Made by a program: the position numbers and the translations under genes. DNA of 64,000 bases, taken from positions 46,532,307-46,596,306 of the forward strand of contig JAWZYU010000020.1 in assembly GCA_038380435.1 (NCBI GenBank), given 5' to 3'. This document shows positions 20,778-31,410 of this stretch, one piece after another (within the stretch, counting starts at the first letter, position 1; each line of letters begins with the position of its first letter). A model generated the notes under the pieces. It was given only the letters and a program-made list of their open reading frames with translations, was not told the origin of the DNA and ran no database searches. This DNA comes from Ryuthela nishihirai. Its lineage: Eukaryota; Arthropoda; Arachnida; Araneae; Heptathelidae.

Positions 20778-21161
20778 GGGGCGGGGGTGGCTCAGTCGGT
20801 AGCTCCCAGGCTCGTAATCTGTAGTTCCCAGGTTCGAGTCCCAGCTGGGTCAGCGTTGAGATTTATCTCCGCAAAAATTCCCCGCCCTGCCCACGGTCAG
20901 TAGGGGACACCGATGGGCTTGGAAAGGCCGCTGTCCGTCGGATGGGACGTTCAGCCGTGGGCCCGTGTGTGGGAGAGCCATACCTGTGCACGTTAAAGAA
21001 CACGCTGGATGGCCTTGACGGGAGGCTACCATCTGTCTCCCAACAGCTGTTCCAGTGGGTCCCCTCCCCCAACCTTCTCTGAGCCTTCGGGGTCCATGTG
21101 ACCTGGCCATTTAGCCCATGGTGTGCAAAAAAGTGCCGCTCAGAGGTAAAACAACCCAACG
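20778..21161 (+). repeat. SINE-A, full length
   Basis: This is a near-consensus copy with the 11-bp TSD TATATTTTCGT (20767-20777 and 21162-21172). A GTAGCTCCCAGG variant replaces GTAGCGCGCCAGG in the head. Confidence 0.93.
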
Positions 21162-21172
21162 TATATTTTCGT

Positions 21173-21464
21173 TTTTTTTAAGACAGTCAAACAACTTGCT
21201 CAATCACTGAGAGCAGAGACAAAGTCTTAGTCACATCGCTGCTTTCTCTTTTCAAAAGATATGAGTAGAGATTGAACTTCTTCTACTGTCGAGTGTGTTT
21301 AGTTGAGAATTGCAGCGATTTCTGTCATCGTGGCAGTTGTTGTTCACTTCTCTTCGTCTCGGTATCGTTCTTCACTGCCATGGTAACGTGAGAAGCTGAC
21401 TGTACACAGATGGGGCGTCAACTTGGATTCTCAATATCCTTGTTTGTGGCGACCCAGGACGAAG
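21173..21464. other. Single-copy spacer
   Basis: No recognised gene was found. Composition is moderate. Confidence 0.5.
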
Positions 21465-21476
21465 GTTTTGGCGGGT

Positions 21477-21869
21477 TGTTGGGTTGGTTGTTTTACCTCT
21501 GAGCGGCACTTTTTTGCACACCATGGGCTAAATGGCCAGGTCACATGGACCCCGAAGGCTCAGAGAAGGTTGGGGGAGGGGACACACTGGAACAGCTGTT
21601 GGGAGACAGATGGAGCCCCCCCCCCCGTCAAGGCCATCCAGCGTATTCTTTAACGTGCACAGGGTATGGCTCTCCCGCACACGGGACCACGGCTTAACGT
21701 CCAATCCGACGGACGGCGGCCTTTCCAAGTCCATCGGTGTCCCCTACTGACCGTGGGCAGGGCGGGGAATTTTGCGGAGATAAATCTCAACGCTGACCCA
21801 GCTGGGACTCGAACCTGGGAACTACAGATTACGAGCCTGGCGCGCTACCGACTGAGCCACCCCAGCCCC
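21477..21869 (-). repeat. SINE-A, full length
   Basis: The 12-bp TSD GTTTTGGCGGGT lies at 21465-21476 and 21870-21881. An internal C-run (21619-21626) replaces GTAGCCTC. Confidence 0.93.
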
Positions 21870-22133
21870 GTTTTGGCGGGTGCTGGACTTTACTTCTATA
21901 CTACTGTTCAGCGCCGACGGTTGATAGGGGTAAACACGGCATTATCCCGATAGCTGTAGTGCAGTCTCTGAATTGCGGAGAATCTGGGTTTGGTCATTCA
22001 TTATATTACCTGTACACGGATGGGGAGGGTCTACGGAGCCGTCTTTGCATTATGTAATTCAACTTTTAATAATCGAACGTAGCTAAGTGTTAATTTTAAA
22101 ACTTATACTTACCTGTTGCTAGTTTTACAGCTG

Positions 22134-22430
22134 TGAGGCACTCTTCTGTAAAGAATTCGGTAAATCTCCAGGTTACAAAGACCCCAAGGCATTAGAAAGG
22201 GTTGAAGAAGGGAATCTACTTGGCAGCTGTTAGCTTCCCGTCAAGGCCATCCAGAGTGTTTGAAACGTGCGCAGGATACGACTCTGTTGCACACGAGCCA
22301 TGCCTTAATGTTCCATCAAATGGATGGCAGTCACTCGAAGTGAATTGGTGTGCTATTTCTTATCGAGCGAAAAGGAAGAGTTTAGCGAAAAACATTTCAA
22401 CGACAGTTTGCATGGTTACAAGCCTGGACA
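22134..22430 (-). repeat. SINE-A, ancient copy
   Basis: Blocks such as GGTTACAAAGACCCCAAGG, CAGCTGTTAGC and CCCGTCAAGGCCATCCAGAG are clear. The head is barely visible. Confidence 0.65.
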
Positions 22431-22563
22431 CGCTCCCGAATTGGCTCATTTACTCATCCCGTGTAGAGGAATGGGGATTCGCCCGTTTCGGTTCAGTTAA
22501 TCAAATATGCATATTGCATATGAAAAAACAAATGGATGAGGGGGGGGGATAGACATGTGACCA

Positions 22564-22949
22564 GGGTTGGGTTGTTTTACCTCTGAGCGGCACTTTTTTG
22601 CACATCATGGGCTAAATGGCCAGGTCACATGGACCCCGAAGGCTCAGAGAAGGTTGGGGGAGGGGAACCACTGGAACAGCTGTTGGGAGACAGATGATAG
22701 CCTCCGGTTAAGACCATCCAGTGTGTTCTTTAACGTGCACAGGGTATGGCTCTCCCGCACACGGACCCACGGCTTAACTTCCCATCCGACGGACGGCGGC
22801 CTTTCCAAGCAAATCGGTGTCCCCTACTGACCGTGGGCAGGGCGGGGAATTTTGCGGAGATAAATGTCAACGCTGACCCAGCTGGGACTCGAACCTGGGA
22901 GCTACAGATTACGAGCCTGGCGCGCTACCGACTGAGCCACCCCCGCCCC
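22564..22949 (-). repeat. SINE-A between about 105-bp direct repeats
   Basis: This is a full, near-consensus copy. The flanks at about 22458-22563 and 22950-23055 are the same sequence (from AGAGGAATGGGGATTCGC to ATAGACATGTGACCAG), differing at a few bases and in a G-run length. That is about ten times the usual SINE-A TSD length in this window. Confidence 0.9.
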
Positions 22950-23209
22950 AGAGGAATGGGGATTCGCACGTTTCGGTTCAGTTAATCAAATATGCATATT
23001 GCATATGAAAAAAAAAATGGATGAGGCGGGGGGGGGGGGGATAGACATGTGACCAGATGGAGCCAAAAACCATTCCGGTACAAAAGTTCTTCCTGTGTTT
23101 TAGTGGTTTTTAGTGGTTTTTGAAAACTTTCTCGAAAAATACGTGCAATATATATACTCAACTGCCACTTTATTATGTACAGCACCATATTATGTCAAAA
23201 ATAACTCGA

Positions 23210-23366
23210 TACAAAAGTCACTAACTTCTTTAATTAGATTTTTAAGGGAAACCATGACTCAAGATGAATTAAAGATCTGAATTCATTCAATTAAATCTTT
23301 ATTTCCAACAACATGCATTGAGTATTTAAAGAGTTAAGGAAGCTGAAAAAGTGTCCCAATAAAATG
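23210..23366. repeat. Family D single arm
   Basis: ATTTCCAACAACATGCATTGAG and AAAGAGTTAAGGAAGCTGAA-like words follow the order seen in other family D arms. The match is by eye and is diverged. Confidence 0.4.
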
Positions 23367-23368
23367 TA

Positions 23369-23802
23369 CAGTCGCTCAAAAAAATATCCGAACACTGTGG
23401 TTGATTACAGAATTCAGAAAAAATATCTGGCAACGATTTTTTTTAGAAATCAGTGATCTGGCAACCTTCGTGTCACGTGATTACAGAATTCAGGAAAAAT
23501 ATCTGGAGCGTGTACAGCAACTGTACACGCTCCAGTTACCGTTCACAGCAAACTGGAGCGTGTGCAGTTACTGCACACGCTGCAGTTTGCTGTGAACGGT
23601 AATTACACACGCTCAATATTTCCGCGAGTGAGCCCACACGATCTAGTATCAAAATAATATGACCACCTACAGTCGCTCAAAAAAAAGTATCCGAACACTA
23701 CGGTTGATTACAGAATTCAGAAAAAATATCTGGCAACGATTTTTTTAGAAATCAGTGATCTGGCAACCTTCGTGTCACGGCGGATATTTTTTTGAGCGAC
23801 TG
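23369..23802 (+). mobile_element. Tc1-type MITE with hairpin cassette
   Basis: TA flanks at 23367-23368 and 23803-23804. It contains an arm, the cassette (about 23500-23665) ending GACCACC-TA, and a second forward arm that ends abruptly in a short reverse terminus (GGATATTTTTTTGAGCGACTG). Confidence 0.88.
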
Positions 23803-23971
23803 TACAAACATTCTTATAATGCATTACTTCAAAATACTAAACACTCTGTCCCTATTAATATATGTGCGATTAACATCTGATAGATGCATACACTTTATTG
23901 AGGACAGTGTGTTTAGCAAGTTCTGCAGAAAACATTCGAAATCGATGAAAATTAGAAAAATAATTATACAA

Positions 23972-24018
23972 ACTGGGTGTGCAAAAATGTGCCACTCAGA
24001 GGTAAAACAACAACAACA
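23972..24018 (+). repeat. SINE-A tail end fragment
   Basis: Only GTGTGCAAAAATGTGCCACT and the following CAGAGGTAAAACAAC are present, ending in a short (CAA)n run. Confidence 0.7.
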
Positions 24019-25466
24019 ACTACACAAACTGTTTAAAATACTCTTGCATGTGTTAGTAAAGTTTAGTATTAATAAAAGCCTTAAAAACGTGTTTAATATA
24101 CTTACTATATTTTTGCACCTGTTCGGTAATTAAAATTCCCCCAAAGGGTGGGGTCAAAGTTCACCTTTCCCCTCTTGTCATACCATAAACTTCAGTCCTG
24201 TTAACAAATGTGATGTAATGATATACAACATCCTTTAAAACGAGTTAACGTCTCGAAGAAGTCATTGTCAACTTTCAATGCAATTTTCACATTAAAATTA
24301 AAGTGAGGTGGAAACAAAAACAATGAAATTGAGATCTTATCTTTCTGCATTTTCTACAAATTTTCCTTTTTAGCAAAGTTATTCTCTCTATCTTTGATTT
24401 GATTGCTGCCTAAAGAGCCAACTATCTACAACAGCGCTTACATTCATGAAAGAATTATTGAAAGTTTCTTAGAAAGAATCATTGTAATTGCAACAGTATG
24501 AGAGAATTTATCTAGTAAATGCTACAAGAAGATGAGATAGAATTAAAAAAAAAAAGTCCATATTCCGAGCAGACGTCTCGAAACTGGTTTGGCCAGCAGA
24601 AAACGTCAGATTATATGCCAGTGACATTCCCTAGACCGAAATTCCGGCCAAGTATTGCGTGTTCCGTCCGATAAACGAACTTTCTCTCCCACCAAGTAGG
24701 TACCGAGCGCTAGCTAGCCTGAGGCCACGTTGCCACTCAACCATGCAGCAAGTCAGTCCCACTTAGGATTTAGCCGGGTCTATGGAAAAAGTTACCGGCG
24801 GGGCTTCTCTATATAGAGGCGACGGCTTCAGAGGACCGTCTGACCTCCGTCCCACGTGGAAAGAGGGGTACGAGAGGTGGGGGACTCATTGTTAGTGGAA
24901 CCCACATCTTTTCCCTTTTCTCGTTCGTTCTATTCATAGACCCACATTTCCCTCCCATTTGGGAGAAGTGGACGAATGTGTTGCAAGGAACGATGGTATT
25001 TGATTGTGAGAGAAGAACTTGGCAACCTCTCTCTCTCTCCGTGTGTTGCCGAAGAGCAGTGCCGACTTTTGTGTTCATCGTCCTATCAGTCAGCCTCCGT
25101 TTACCATCTGTCGAATCAGTTTCTCTCTCTCTTCTGTCATTCAGCCGTTGCTTTTAATCTTCACTAATTCTCTTCTTTGGGAATAGGCACGCGAACTTTA
25201 TCATCGACCTCTTCATTTTCGCTTATTTTCTCTTATCCTCATCACCTAGTGCCACTTCTTTTCCTATTTCTGTGTTTGCGACATTCTCAATTACATCTCT
25301 TTGGTTAGAAATTCAGTCATAGCAAGTTATATTTTAAACCAGAGCTGCCCAACTAGTATCCTGTACACCCTCAGTTTCCCAAAATATTTCACTTTGATTT
25401 GAAAATATTTCACTTTTGCACCTGTTCGTTAATTAACCGTTAAACTAATAATATGTGGTTTTCCCA
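24019..25466. other. Single-copy region with weak promoter-like segment
   Basis: AT-rich to about 24,560, then moderate GC to 25,250. A palindromic CTCTATATAGAG (24807-24818) resembles a TATA box, but no well-spaced initiator follows it. Pyrimidine-rich CT repeats lie near 25030. No coding frame was recognised. Promoter function is only a possibility. Confidence 0.3.
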
Positions 25467-25715
25467 TTTTCATATTCCCCGCCCTGCCCACGGTCAGTAG
25501 GGGACACCGATGGGCTTGGAAAGGCCGCCGTCCGTCGGATGGGACGTTAAGCCGTGGCCCCGTGTGCGGGAGAGACATACCCACTGAATAACTGTTAGGA
25601 GACAGATGGAGACAGAAGAAGCCTCCCATTATGGCATGCAGCGTATTCTTTAACGTGCAGAGAATTTGGTTCTCTTGCATGCGGAGAACTCCGTCGGCCT
25701 TTCCAAGCCCATCGG
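25467..25715. repeat. Two abutting SINE-A fragments, opposite strands
   Basis: A plus-strand central fragment (25467-25585) meets a minus-strand fragment (25586-25715). TCCCATTTTC-like sequence occurs at about 25448 and again at about 26117, so the whole compound stretch to 26115 may lie inside one TSD. Confidence 0.75.
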
Positions 25716-26115
25716 GGGGGGGGGGGGGGGGGGGGGGGGGGCTCAGTCGGTAGCGCGCCAGACTCGTAATCTGCAGTTCCCAGGTTCGAGTCCCAGCTGG
25801 GTCAGCGTTGAGATTTATCTCCACAAAATTCTCCGCCATGCCCACGGTCAGAAGGGGACACCGACGGGCTTGGAAAGGCCGCCGTCAGTCGGATGGGACG
25901 TTAAGCCGTGGCCCCGTGTGCGGGAGAGCCATACCCTGTGCACGTTAAAGAACACGCTGGATAGCCTTGACGGGAGGCTACCATCTGTCTCCCAACAGCT
26001 CTTCCTGTGGGTCCCCTCCCCCAGCCTTCTCTGTGCCTTCGGGGTCCATGTGACCTGGCCATTTAGCCCATGGTGTGCAAAAAAGTGCCGCTCAGAGGTA
26101 AAACAACCCCAACCC
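25716..26115 (+). repeat. SINE-A with G-run expansion at its 5' end
   Basis: A G-run of about 26 (25715-25740) replaces the usual GGGGCGGGGGTG start and is followed directly by GCTCAGTCGGTAGCG. The rest is full length. Confidence 0.9.
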
Positions 26116-26161
26116 AATCCCATTTTCCTTCTGCACTGCGTTTAAATTCGGTCTGTTTAAG

Positions 26162-26240
26162 GACCTTGCTACAATTGGCGTAGAGTGGTCAAATGTAGCA
26201 GCAATAGCTGAGAACAGACACGCCTGGAGAGGAAAATTAT
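26162..26240 (+). pseudogene. Possible non-LTR retrotransposon C-terminal scrap
   Basis: The frame reads DLATIGVEWSNVAAIAENR then HAWRG. This resembles the DL...W..A...A.DR..WR ending common near the C-terminus of RTE/CR1-type reverse transcriptases. Only about 26 residues can be seen, with no catalytic motif, so the call is tentative. Confidence 0.4.
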
Positions 26241-26615
26241 ACAGTTCTGGTTGGACCTCCGTAGCTCATGGCTGCATGAGGATTTTGTATGGATGGATGT
26301 ATGTAAGGTAAAAAACAAATTCGAGATCATCTTTTAAAATCACTTTTATTTTCCTACTTTATTAGGAAGGTTGGGGGGGGAGTTCCAAAGAAACCTTGAA
26401 TTTGAACAAAAATTTGTTGTTTTGAAACTTCAAGTCCCTACCTAGAAAACAAACCGATTTCGAAACCCTGGAACCATTTTTTTCCCTCATTCTTTTCTTC
26501 AGTTAGTAATTTTTAGTGGGCTTTAGTGAAATGGCTTTAATACGCTGCTATGTACATAATCTGTGAGGTTAATCTTTCCATTTCGTGGTAGAATTTACCG
26601 ATTCACAGATTAAAC
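26241..26615. other. Single-copy spacer
   Basis: No recognised gene or repeat was found. There is a short G-run near 26376. Confidence 0.5.
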
Positions 26616-26715
26616 GGTTGGATTATTTTACTTCTGAGCAACATTTTTTTTTAACTTAATGAGCAAAAGAGTCAGATCACAAGGACCCAGAGGTCTCAAA
26701 GAAGATTGCGGTGGG
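26616..26715 (-). repeat. SINE-A tail fragment, old
   Basis: Recognisable from GGTTGGATTATTTTACTTCT to CACAAGGACCCAGAGG. It is truncated by the SINE-B that follows. Confidence 0.7.
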
Positions 26716-26761
26716 AGCAGTCTTTCACCATTTACTGTGTCAACAACTTCATTTAGTCTTA

Positions 26762-26990
26762 AATAAATAAAAATAAATAAATTACTAAATAAATTATCCT
26801 TCAAGAAGCTGCTTGCCACTGTGCTCTGACAGGAGCCTGTTAGTTTAATACGACATAGTCGTGTGAGAAAAAATAATCTGTGAGAAAAGCGAGAAGTCAG
26901 AAGAAAGACAACATGAAATATCGATACCTTACCGGGGGCTTGGACCCAGGTCCCTTTGATCGGTAGCTAAGCGCACTAACCACTCGCCCA
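26762..26990 (-). repeat. SINE-B, diverged copy
   Basis: The tail (AAATAAATAAATT), CAAGAAGCTGCTTGCCACT, and a decayed tRNA-like head (GGTAGCTAAGCGCACTAACC) appear in minus orientation. Confidence 0.82.
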
Positions 26991-27186
26991 AAAAAGAAGA
27001 TTTTCTCTGCAGTTTTATTCCAAATATTTTATCATTGAACACATCTTACAATACTTATTTTTTTTTTCATTACATATCAACTATAGTTTCCCGTCCAGGA
27101 AAATCATCCGTACTCGAAAATTGCCTACCCTAGGCAGCATTTTTTTTTTGTTAATTTTCCTAATGGAATAGGCACATCCGATCCTA

Positions 27187-27399
27187 TAAATAAAAATAAA
27201 TAAATACCCCCTCAAGCAGCTGCTTGCCACAGGGGTCTGACAGGAGCCTGTCAGTTTATATGCCATAGTAGAAGGTCTCTGAGGATGGCGGGACCTCAGC
27301 AGAAAAACGACACAAACAGCCATGCCTTACCCGGGACTCGAACCCAGGTCCCTTAGATCAGTAGTCAAGTGTGCTAACCACTCGGCCATGGGACGGCTA
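27187..27399 (-). repeat. SINE-B, full length
   Basis: This is a near-consensus copy from the (AAATA)n tail to the CCATGGGACGG head end, without the hairpin cassette. It is a good reference for the simple form. Confidence 0.92.
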
Positions 27400-27402
27400 A
27401 AT

Positions 27403-27455
27403 AAATACCCCCTCAAGCAGCTGCTTGCCACAGAGGTCTGACAGGAGCCTGTCAC
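27403..27455 (-). repeat. SINE-B tail fragment
   Basis: Only the 3' end (CCCCCTCAAGCAGCTGCTTG to GAGCCTGTCA) is present, directly beside the full copy. Confidence 0.85.
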
Positions 27456-27789
27456 ATGAAAAAAAAAAATATATATGTATGTATATTGCAATTTTTTAAG
27501 TAATGCTTTTGAAATTTTATGCGTTATAATTTTTTAGATTATCTTTAGATTAGTTTTATTATTAGGGCTTCAATAATCGGATAATCACAAAGACAGATAC
27601 AGGCCGAATCGGGGGAGGGACAGAATGAGTTCATGCCCCCCTTCCACTCAAGGGGAGGAGTTTTAAAAACCGTAACTCAGGCAAAGAAGGAAGGGAAACA
27701 TAAATGTGACATTCTTTTAGGGATTTTTTTTTTAAATGGCTATTCGTACGGAGATGTTACGACACATAGTCATCCGTATTGAACTACAC
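27456..27789. other. Single-copy AT-rich spacer
   Basis: An ATATATGTATGTATAT microsatellite lies at about 27469. Nothing else was recognised. Confidence 0.5.
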
Positions 27790-27991
27790 CAGGGGTGGGC
27801 AATTGTTTTCGCATCTACACTGCGCATGCGTATTAACGTGGCCGTCCTAGTGGAAAATACGAGACGAATCTTCGGTCGCGCACGGGAAGGAAATCTCGGT
27901 TCAAGGCGGATTTTTCTGACTCTCTTGGCGGGCCACAAAAAACTCTTAGCGGGCCGAATGTGGCCAGCGGGTCGCTATTTGCCCACCCCTG
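27790..27991. mobile_element. hAT-type MITE, 202 bp
   Basis: The termini CAGGGGTGGGCAA and TTGCCCACCCCTG form a perfect 13-bp inverted repeat of the type found in hAT elements. The flanking 8-mers AACTACAC (27782-27789) and AATTACAC (27992-27999) match at 7 of 8, the TSD length of hAT. The interior is GC- and CpG-rich with no transposase. Confidence 0.9.
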
Positions 27992-28019
27992 AATTACACT
28001 GATTTCAATAAATGAAGGA

Positions 28020-28560
28020 ACAGCCATGTGTTAATAGGAAGCTAAAATCGAAGCTTTATAACTTCTAAAATAAGTTTTTTTGTTTCGAAAAATGCAAGAG
28101 AAGATTAAAATCTCAATCAAATGCATCAATATCTCGATTTTCAAAAATATTTGTTAAGTATTTAATGAGTTATGGAAGTCTGAATATTTAACAATAGCAA
28201 TGCTAGTCTCAAAAATTGACTTCAGAGTTAATTGAAACTTAGCAATAAGTATTGCATCAAAGTGTTTAATAAAATAAGCTTGTATTTTAGAACTTTTTGT
28301 AAAGAATTCTTTCACTATTCTTCAGTTTTGTATGAGTTTCTTAAGACTGGCATTGCTGTTGTTAAATATTCAAACTTGCACAACTCGTTAAATACTGAAC
28401 GAATATTGCTAAAAACCGAGATATTGATTTATTTGATTGAGATCTTTATCTGCAATCAAATATTTCAAAACAAATAAACTTATTTTAGAAGTTATGGAGC
28501 TTCGAGGTTAATTTCCCACTTTACATGACATACGGTTTTTCCTTAATTTATGGAAACCAG
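28020..28560. repeat. Family D long inverted-repeat element
   Basis: The left arm (about 28040-28210) and right arm (about 28370-28520) are imperfect inverted repeats of about 170 bp sharing CATAACTTCTAAAATAAG, TCTCAATCAAAT and CAATATCTCG on the sense of the left arm. There is no transposase. The structure suggests a non-autonomous DNA element, but the TSD is unclear. Confidence 0.65.
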
Positions 28561-28987
28561 TGGCATTGGTAAAAATAAAAAGAAAAGAAAATACTTAACT
28601 CTGAAACAGAACGGCGTTCTAGTCCGTTAGAATTTAATTCAATCATTTTCCGCAAGTATTTTTTTTCTGTTAGAGCCCCCATCTAGGCAAATATATTTTT
28701 TAGATATTAATTATCATCGTTTGTAATTTGTCTCGTGAAATACTTCCCTGATTTGAGGCAATAACTGTATAGAGATAATAAGTAAATTTTTTTGTGCTAA
28801 AGTAATTCGTGGCTTTTTATTTTTTGAAAAAAATCCATTATTGAGAAGTAGATTTTCGTTTTATGCAGAATACTATGTGGTCTTATTTTTAAAAAAAATT
28901 ATGGCGTTTTCTAAAGCAGAGGAAAGCTTTTTTCAGTTTGGGGAGTCAAAAACTGCATATAATATTCAAGAAAATATGATCATGCTT
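28561..28987. other. Single-copy AT-rich spacer
   Basis: No recognised gene was found. A stretch GGAAAGCTTTTTTCAGTTTG near 28921 recurs with one base missing near 29600, beyond the two SINE-A copies. Confidence 0.45.
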
Positions 28988-29551
28988 TTTCTGAACAGCA
29001 CTTTTTTTGCGCACAATGTGCCCAGGTTACAAAGACCCTAAGGATTCAGGGAAGGTTATCTACTTGATAGCTGTTAGCAGACAGATGGGAACATCCTCTC
29101 AAGGCCATCCGGTGTTTTCTTAAAGTGCAGAGGGTATGTATGACTTTTAGCTTAACTTCCAATCAGTGATCCCTTCCTTAACGAGGACAGGAATTGTTGT
29201 TGGATTGTTTTATTTCTGAAAGGCACTTTTATACACAAAATTGGTTAAATGGGCAGGTCACAAGTAACCCAAAGGCTGGACAGTTGTTAGGAGAGAGATG
29301 GAAGCCTTCCAGCAAGGCCATCTAGAGTTTCCGCTCCGCGCTCAGAGTATGGCTCTCCCTCACAGGACCACGACTTTATTCCCCATCCGACGGACGGCGA
29401 CCTTTCTAAGCCCATTGGTGCTCCCTTTCTGACCGACGGCAAGATGGGGAGTTTTGCGCAGATATATCTAAACGCTGCCCACGTGGGTCTCGAACCTGGG
29501 AACTACAAATTACGAGTCTGGCGCGCTACCGACTGAGCCACCCCTGCTTCT
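28988..29551 (-). repeat. Two old SINE-A copies in tandem
   Basis: The first (28988-29192) has lost its head and parts of its middle. The second (29193-29551) is nearly complete but diverged, ending in GCGCGCTACCGACTGAGCCA. Both are on the minus strand. Confidence 0.82.
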
Positions 29552-29667
29552 CCTATACAAGGACATATTCTCCCTCCCAAAACCAAATCACTGTTGGAAA
29601 GCTTTTTCAGTTTGGGACCACTGCCTCAGTTAGATCGAACATAACACACAAAGCTTGTCTTTTGGTA

Positions 29668-30237
29668 CAGTCGCTCAAAAAAGTATCCGAACACCATGGT
29701 TGATTACAGAATCCAGAAAAAATATCTGGCAACGATTTTTTTTAGAAATTAGTGATCTGGCAACCTTCTTGTCACGTAATTACAGAATTCAGGAAAACTG
29801 TACACGCTCCAGTTACCGTTCACAGCAAACTGGAGCGTGTGCAGTTACTGCACACGCTCAATATTTCCGTGAGTGAGCCCACATGATCTAGTATCAAAAT
29901 AATATGGCCACCTACAGTCGCTCAAAAAAGTATCCGAACGCTATGGTTGATTGCAGAATTCAGAAAAAATATCTGGCAACGATTTTTTTAGAAATTAGTG
30001 ATCTGGCAACCTTCGTGTCACGTGATTACAGAATTCAGGAAAAATATCTGGAGCGTGTACAGCAACTGTACATGCTCCAGATATTTTTCCTGAATATATT
30101 TTTCTTCGTGTCACGTGATAATCACGTGACACTAATTTCTAATTCATAATCACTAATTTCTAAAAAAAATCGTTGCCAGATATTTTTTCTGAATTCTGTA
30201 ATCAACCATAGTGTTCGGATACTTTTTTGAGCGACTG
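29668..30237. mobile_element. Tc1-type fold-back MITE with cassette
   Basis: TA flanks at 29666-29667 and 30238-30239, ends CAGTCGCTC and GAGCGACTG. It holds a forward arm, cassette, second forward arm, short hairpin and rearranged reverse arm. A partial duplication, CACTAATTTCTAA, lies near 30150. Confidence 0.88.
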
Positions 30238-30239
30238 TA

Positions 30240-30689
30240 CACTAGCTAACCCTGTAACCACGATGCCAGTCAAGGCCTTTTATTTGTTGTTATAATTGCT
30301 GATTCATCATCCAAGCAATGGTTTTGAGTCTTCCTGTCATTGACATAACACATAAATAAGCAAAGGAAAAATTTAGCTCAGCAGTGCAGATACGTTTCGC
30401 TATAACAAAGGAGCCATATGACGCAAACAACCGTAGACATTTAGGTATCGTAAGAGATATAAATTATTCCAAAAAAAAAAACTGTTATTGCTTTATAAAA
30501 CATTTTTAAAATTTAAAAACTTCTCGGATGAAAAAAAAACTGAAAGAATTCACGGATCATGGGGTTGAAAAACGCTGCTTAAAAGTATCTAAAACGAAAA
30601 CAGAATTACAAGACGCATCGATTACCAGCAACGAAAAATGATTAATAAAATAGAGATACAGAATGAAAAATAAACCTAGTTCCCTTTCT
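30240..30689. other. Single-copy AT-rich spacer
   Basis: No recognised gene or repeat was found. Composition shifts to GC-rich at about 30690. Confidence 0.5.
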
Positions 30690-31064
30690 CTCAGCCGCCG
30701 CCTCCTAGCCAATGACGTCACCATTGAACGGTGAGCCTTGTGGCTTGCCTGTGGTGACTGATGCCGGTTGTGACGTCAGAGCGCGTCGTTCGCCATCCCG
30801 CCAGCCACTGCTATTATCAGGCAAACCGTCCGGCTCCGAAGTTATAATTTTATCTTCTCACACTCGGGTGCACAAGGTCCTCTGCGCTTCTGCAGCTGCA
30901 TTATGACGTCATTCTAACCTTGACAAGTGGCGCGAGATTTTTTTTTGTCTCTCCCTTTCGCTTTTTCCTTTTCCATATCACGTGATTTCGGCGTGCACGT
31001 GATGGGGCAAATTTCCTCGGCGATGGATTCCTTTCTTACCTGACTGAATCGACGAACGTCGACA
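30690..31064 (+). promoter_or_regulatory. Promoter-like cluster with three CRE palindromes
   Basis: Three perfect TGACGTCA sites (30713-30720, 30771-30778, 30904-30911) lie within 200 bp, the first joined to a CCAAT motif (AGCCAATGACGTCA). TCACGTGA (30978-30985) and GCACGTGA (30995-31002) E-box-type sites follow. The segment is CpG-rich against AT-rich surroundings and carries no dispersed repeat. TGACGTCA is the known binding site of CREB/ATF factors. Use as a promoter is inferred from motif density and the exon-like segment downstream. Confidence 0.45.
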
Positions 31065-31204
31065 ATGTCTGTCACCTGGTGGGGACTTAATTGTTATTAC
31101 GTATCAATGTGGAGGATAGGTGATGCTCCTGTGAAGAGAGAGTTTCCGAATGAGGATGAGAGAGCACGAATTGCTGTTCTACCGAGGATAGCGATCGGGG
31201 AGCG
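31065..31204 (+). CDS. Candidate first coding exon ending at a GTAAGT donor
   Basis: An ATG at 31065, preceded by ACA, opens a 46-codon frame beginning MSVTWWGLNCYYVSMWR. It stays open until the donor-like GTAAGT at 31205-31210, where the next codons would give a stop inside the putative intron. The exon would end two bases into a codon. It lies directly downstream of the CRE cluster, as a first exon should. There is no recognised domain, and a 46-codon frame can arise by chance. No acceptor or second exon was identified in the window. Confidence 0.3.
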
Positions 31205-31410
31205 GTAAGTTCACGTACGACCTTAAAGTGCTGGCTGGCGTGTTTTTGCACACTCTGCGTAGAGTTGGTTTTGAGTTGCTTATAGGCTGAATCGAATCTC
31301 GAAAAATAATTGGAGGAGGGCAGAAGTATTGGATTAGAACGGACTAAAACGCTTTTTTTCCCCCAACATTTCCTTTTTTATCAGAAGTATTTTTATTCAT
31401 TATCTTAGAG

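Noticed and set aside
24807..24818. TATA-box promoter at CTCTATATAGAG
   Set aside because: There is no initiator at the right distance and no supported exon. The word is a palindrome that can occur by chance. Kept as a low-confidence remark.
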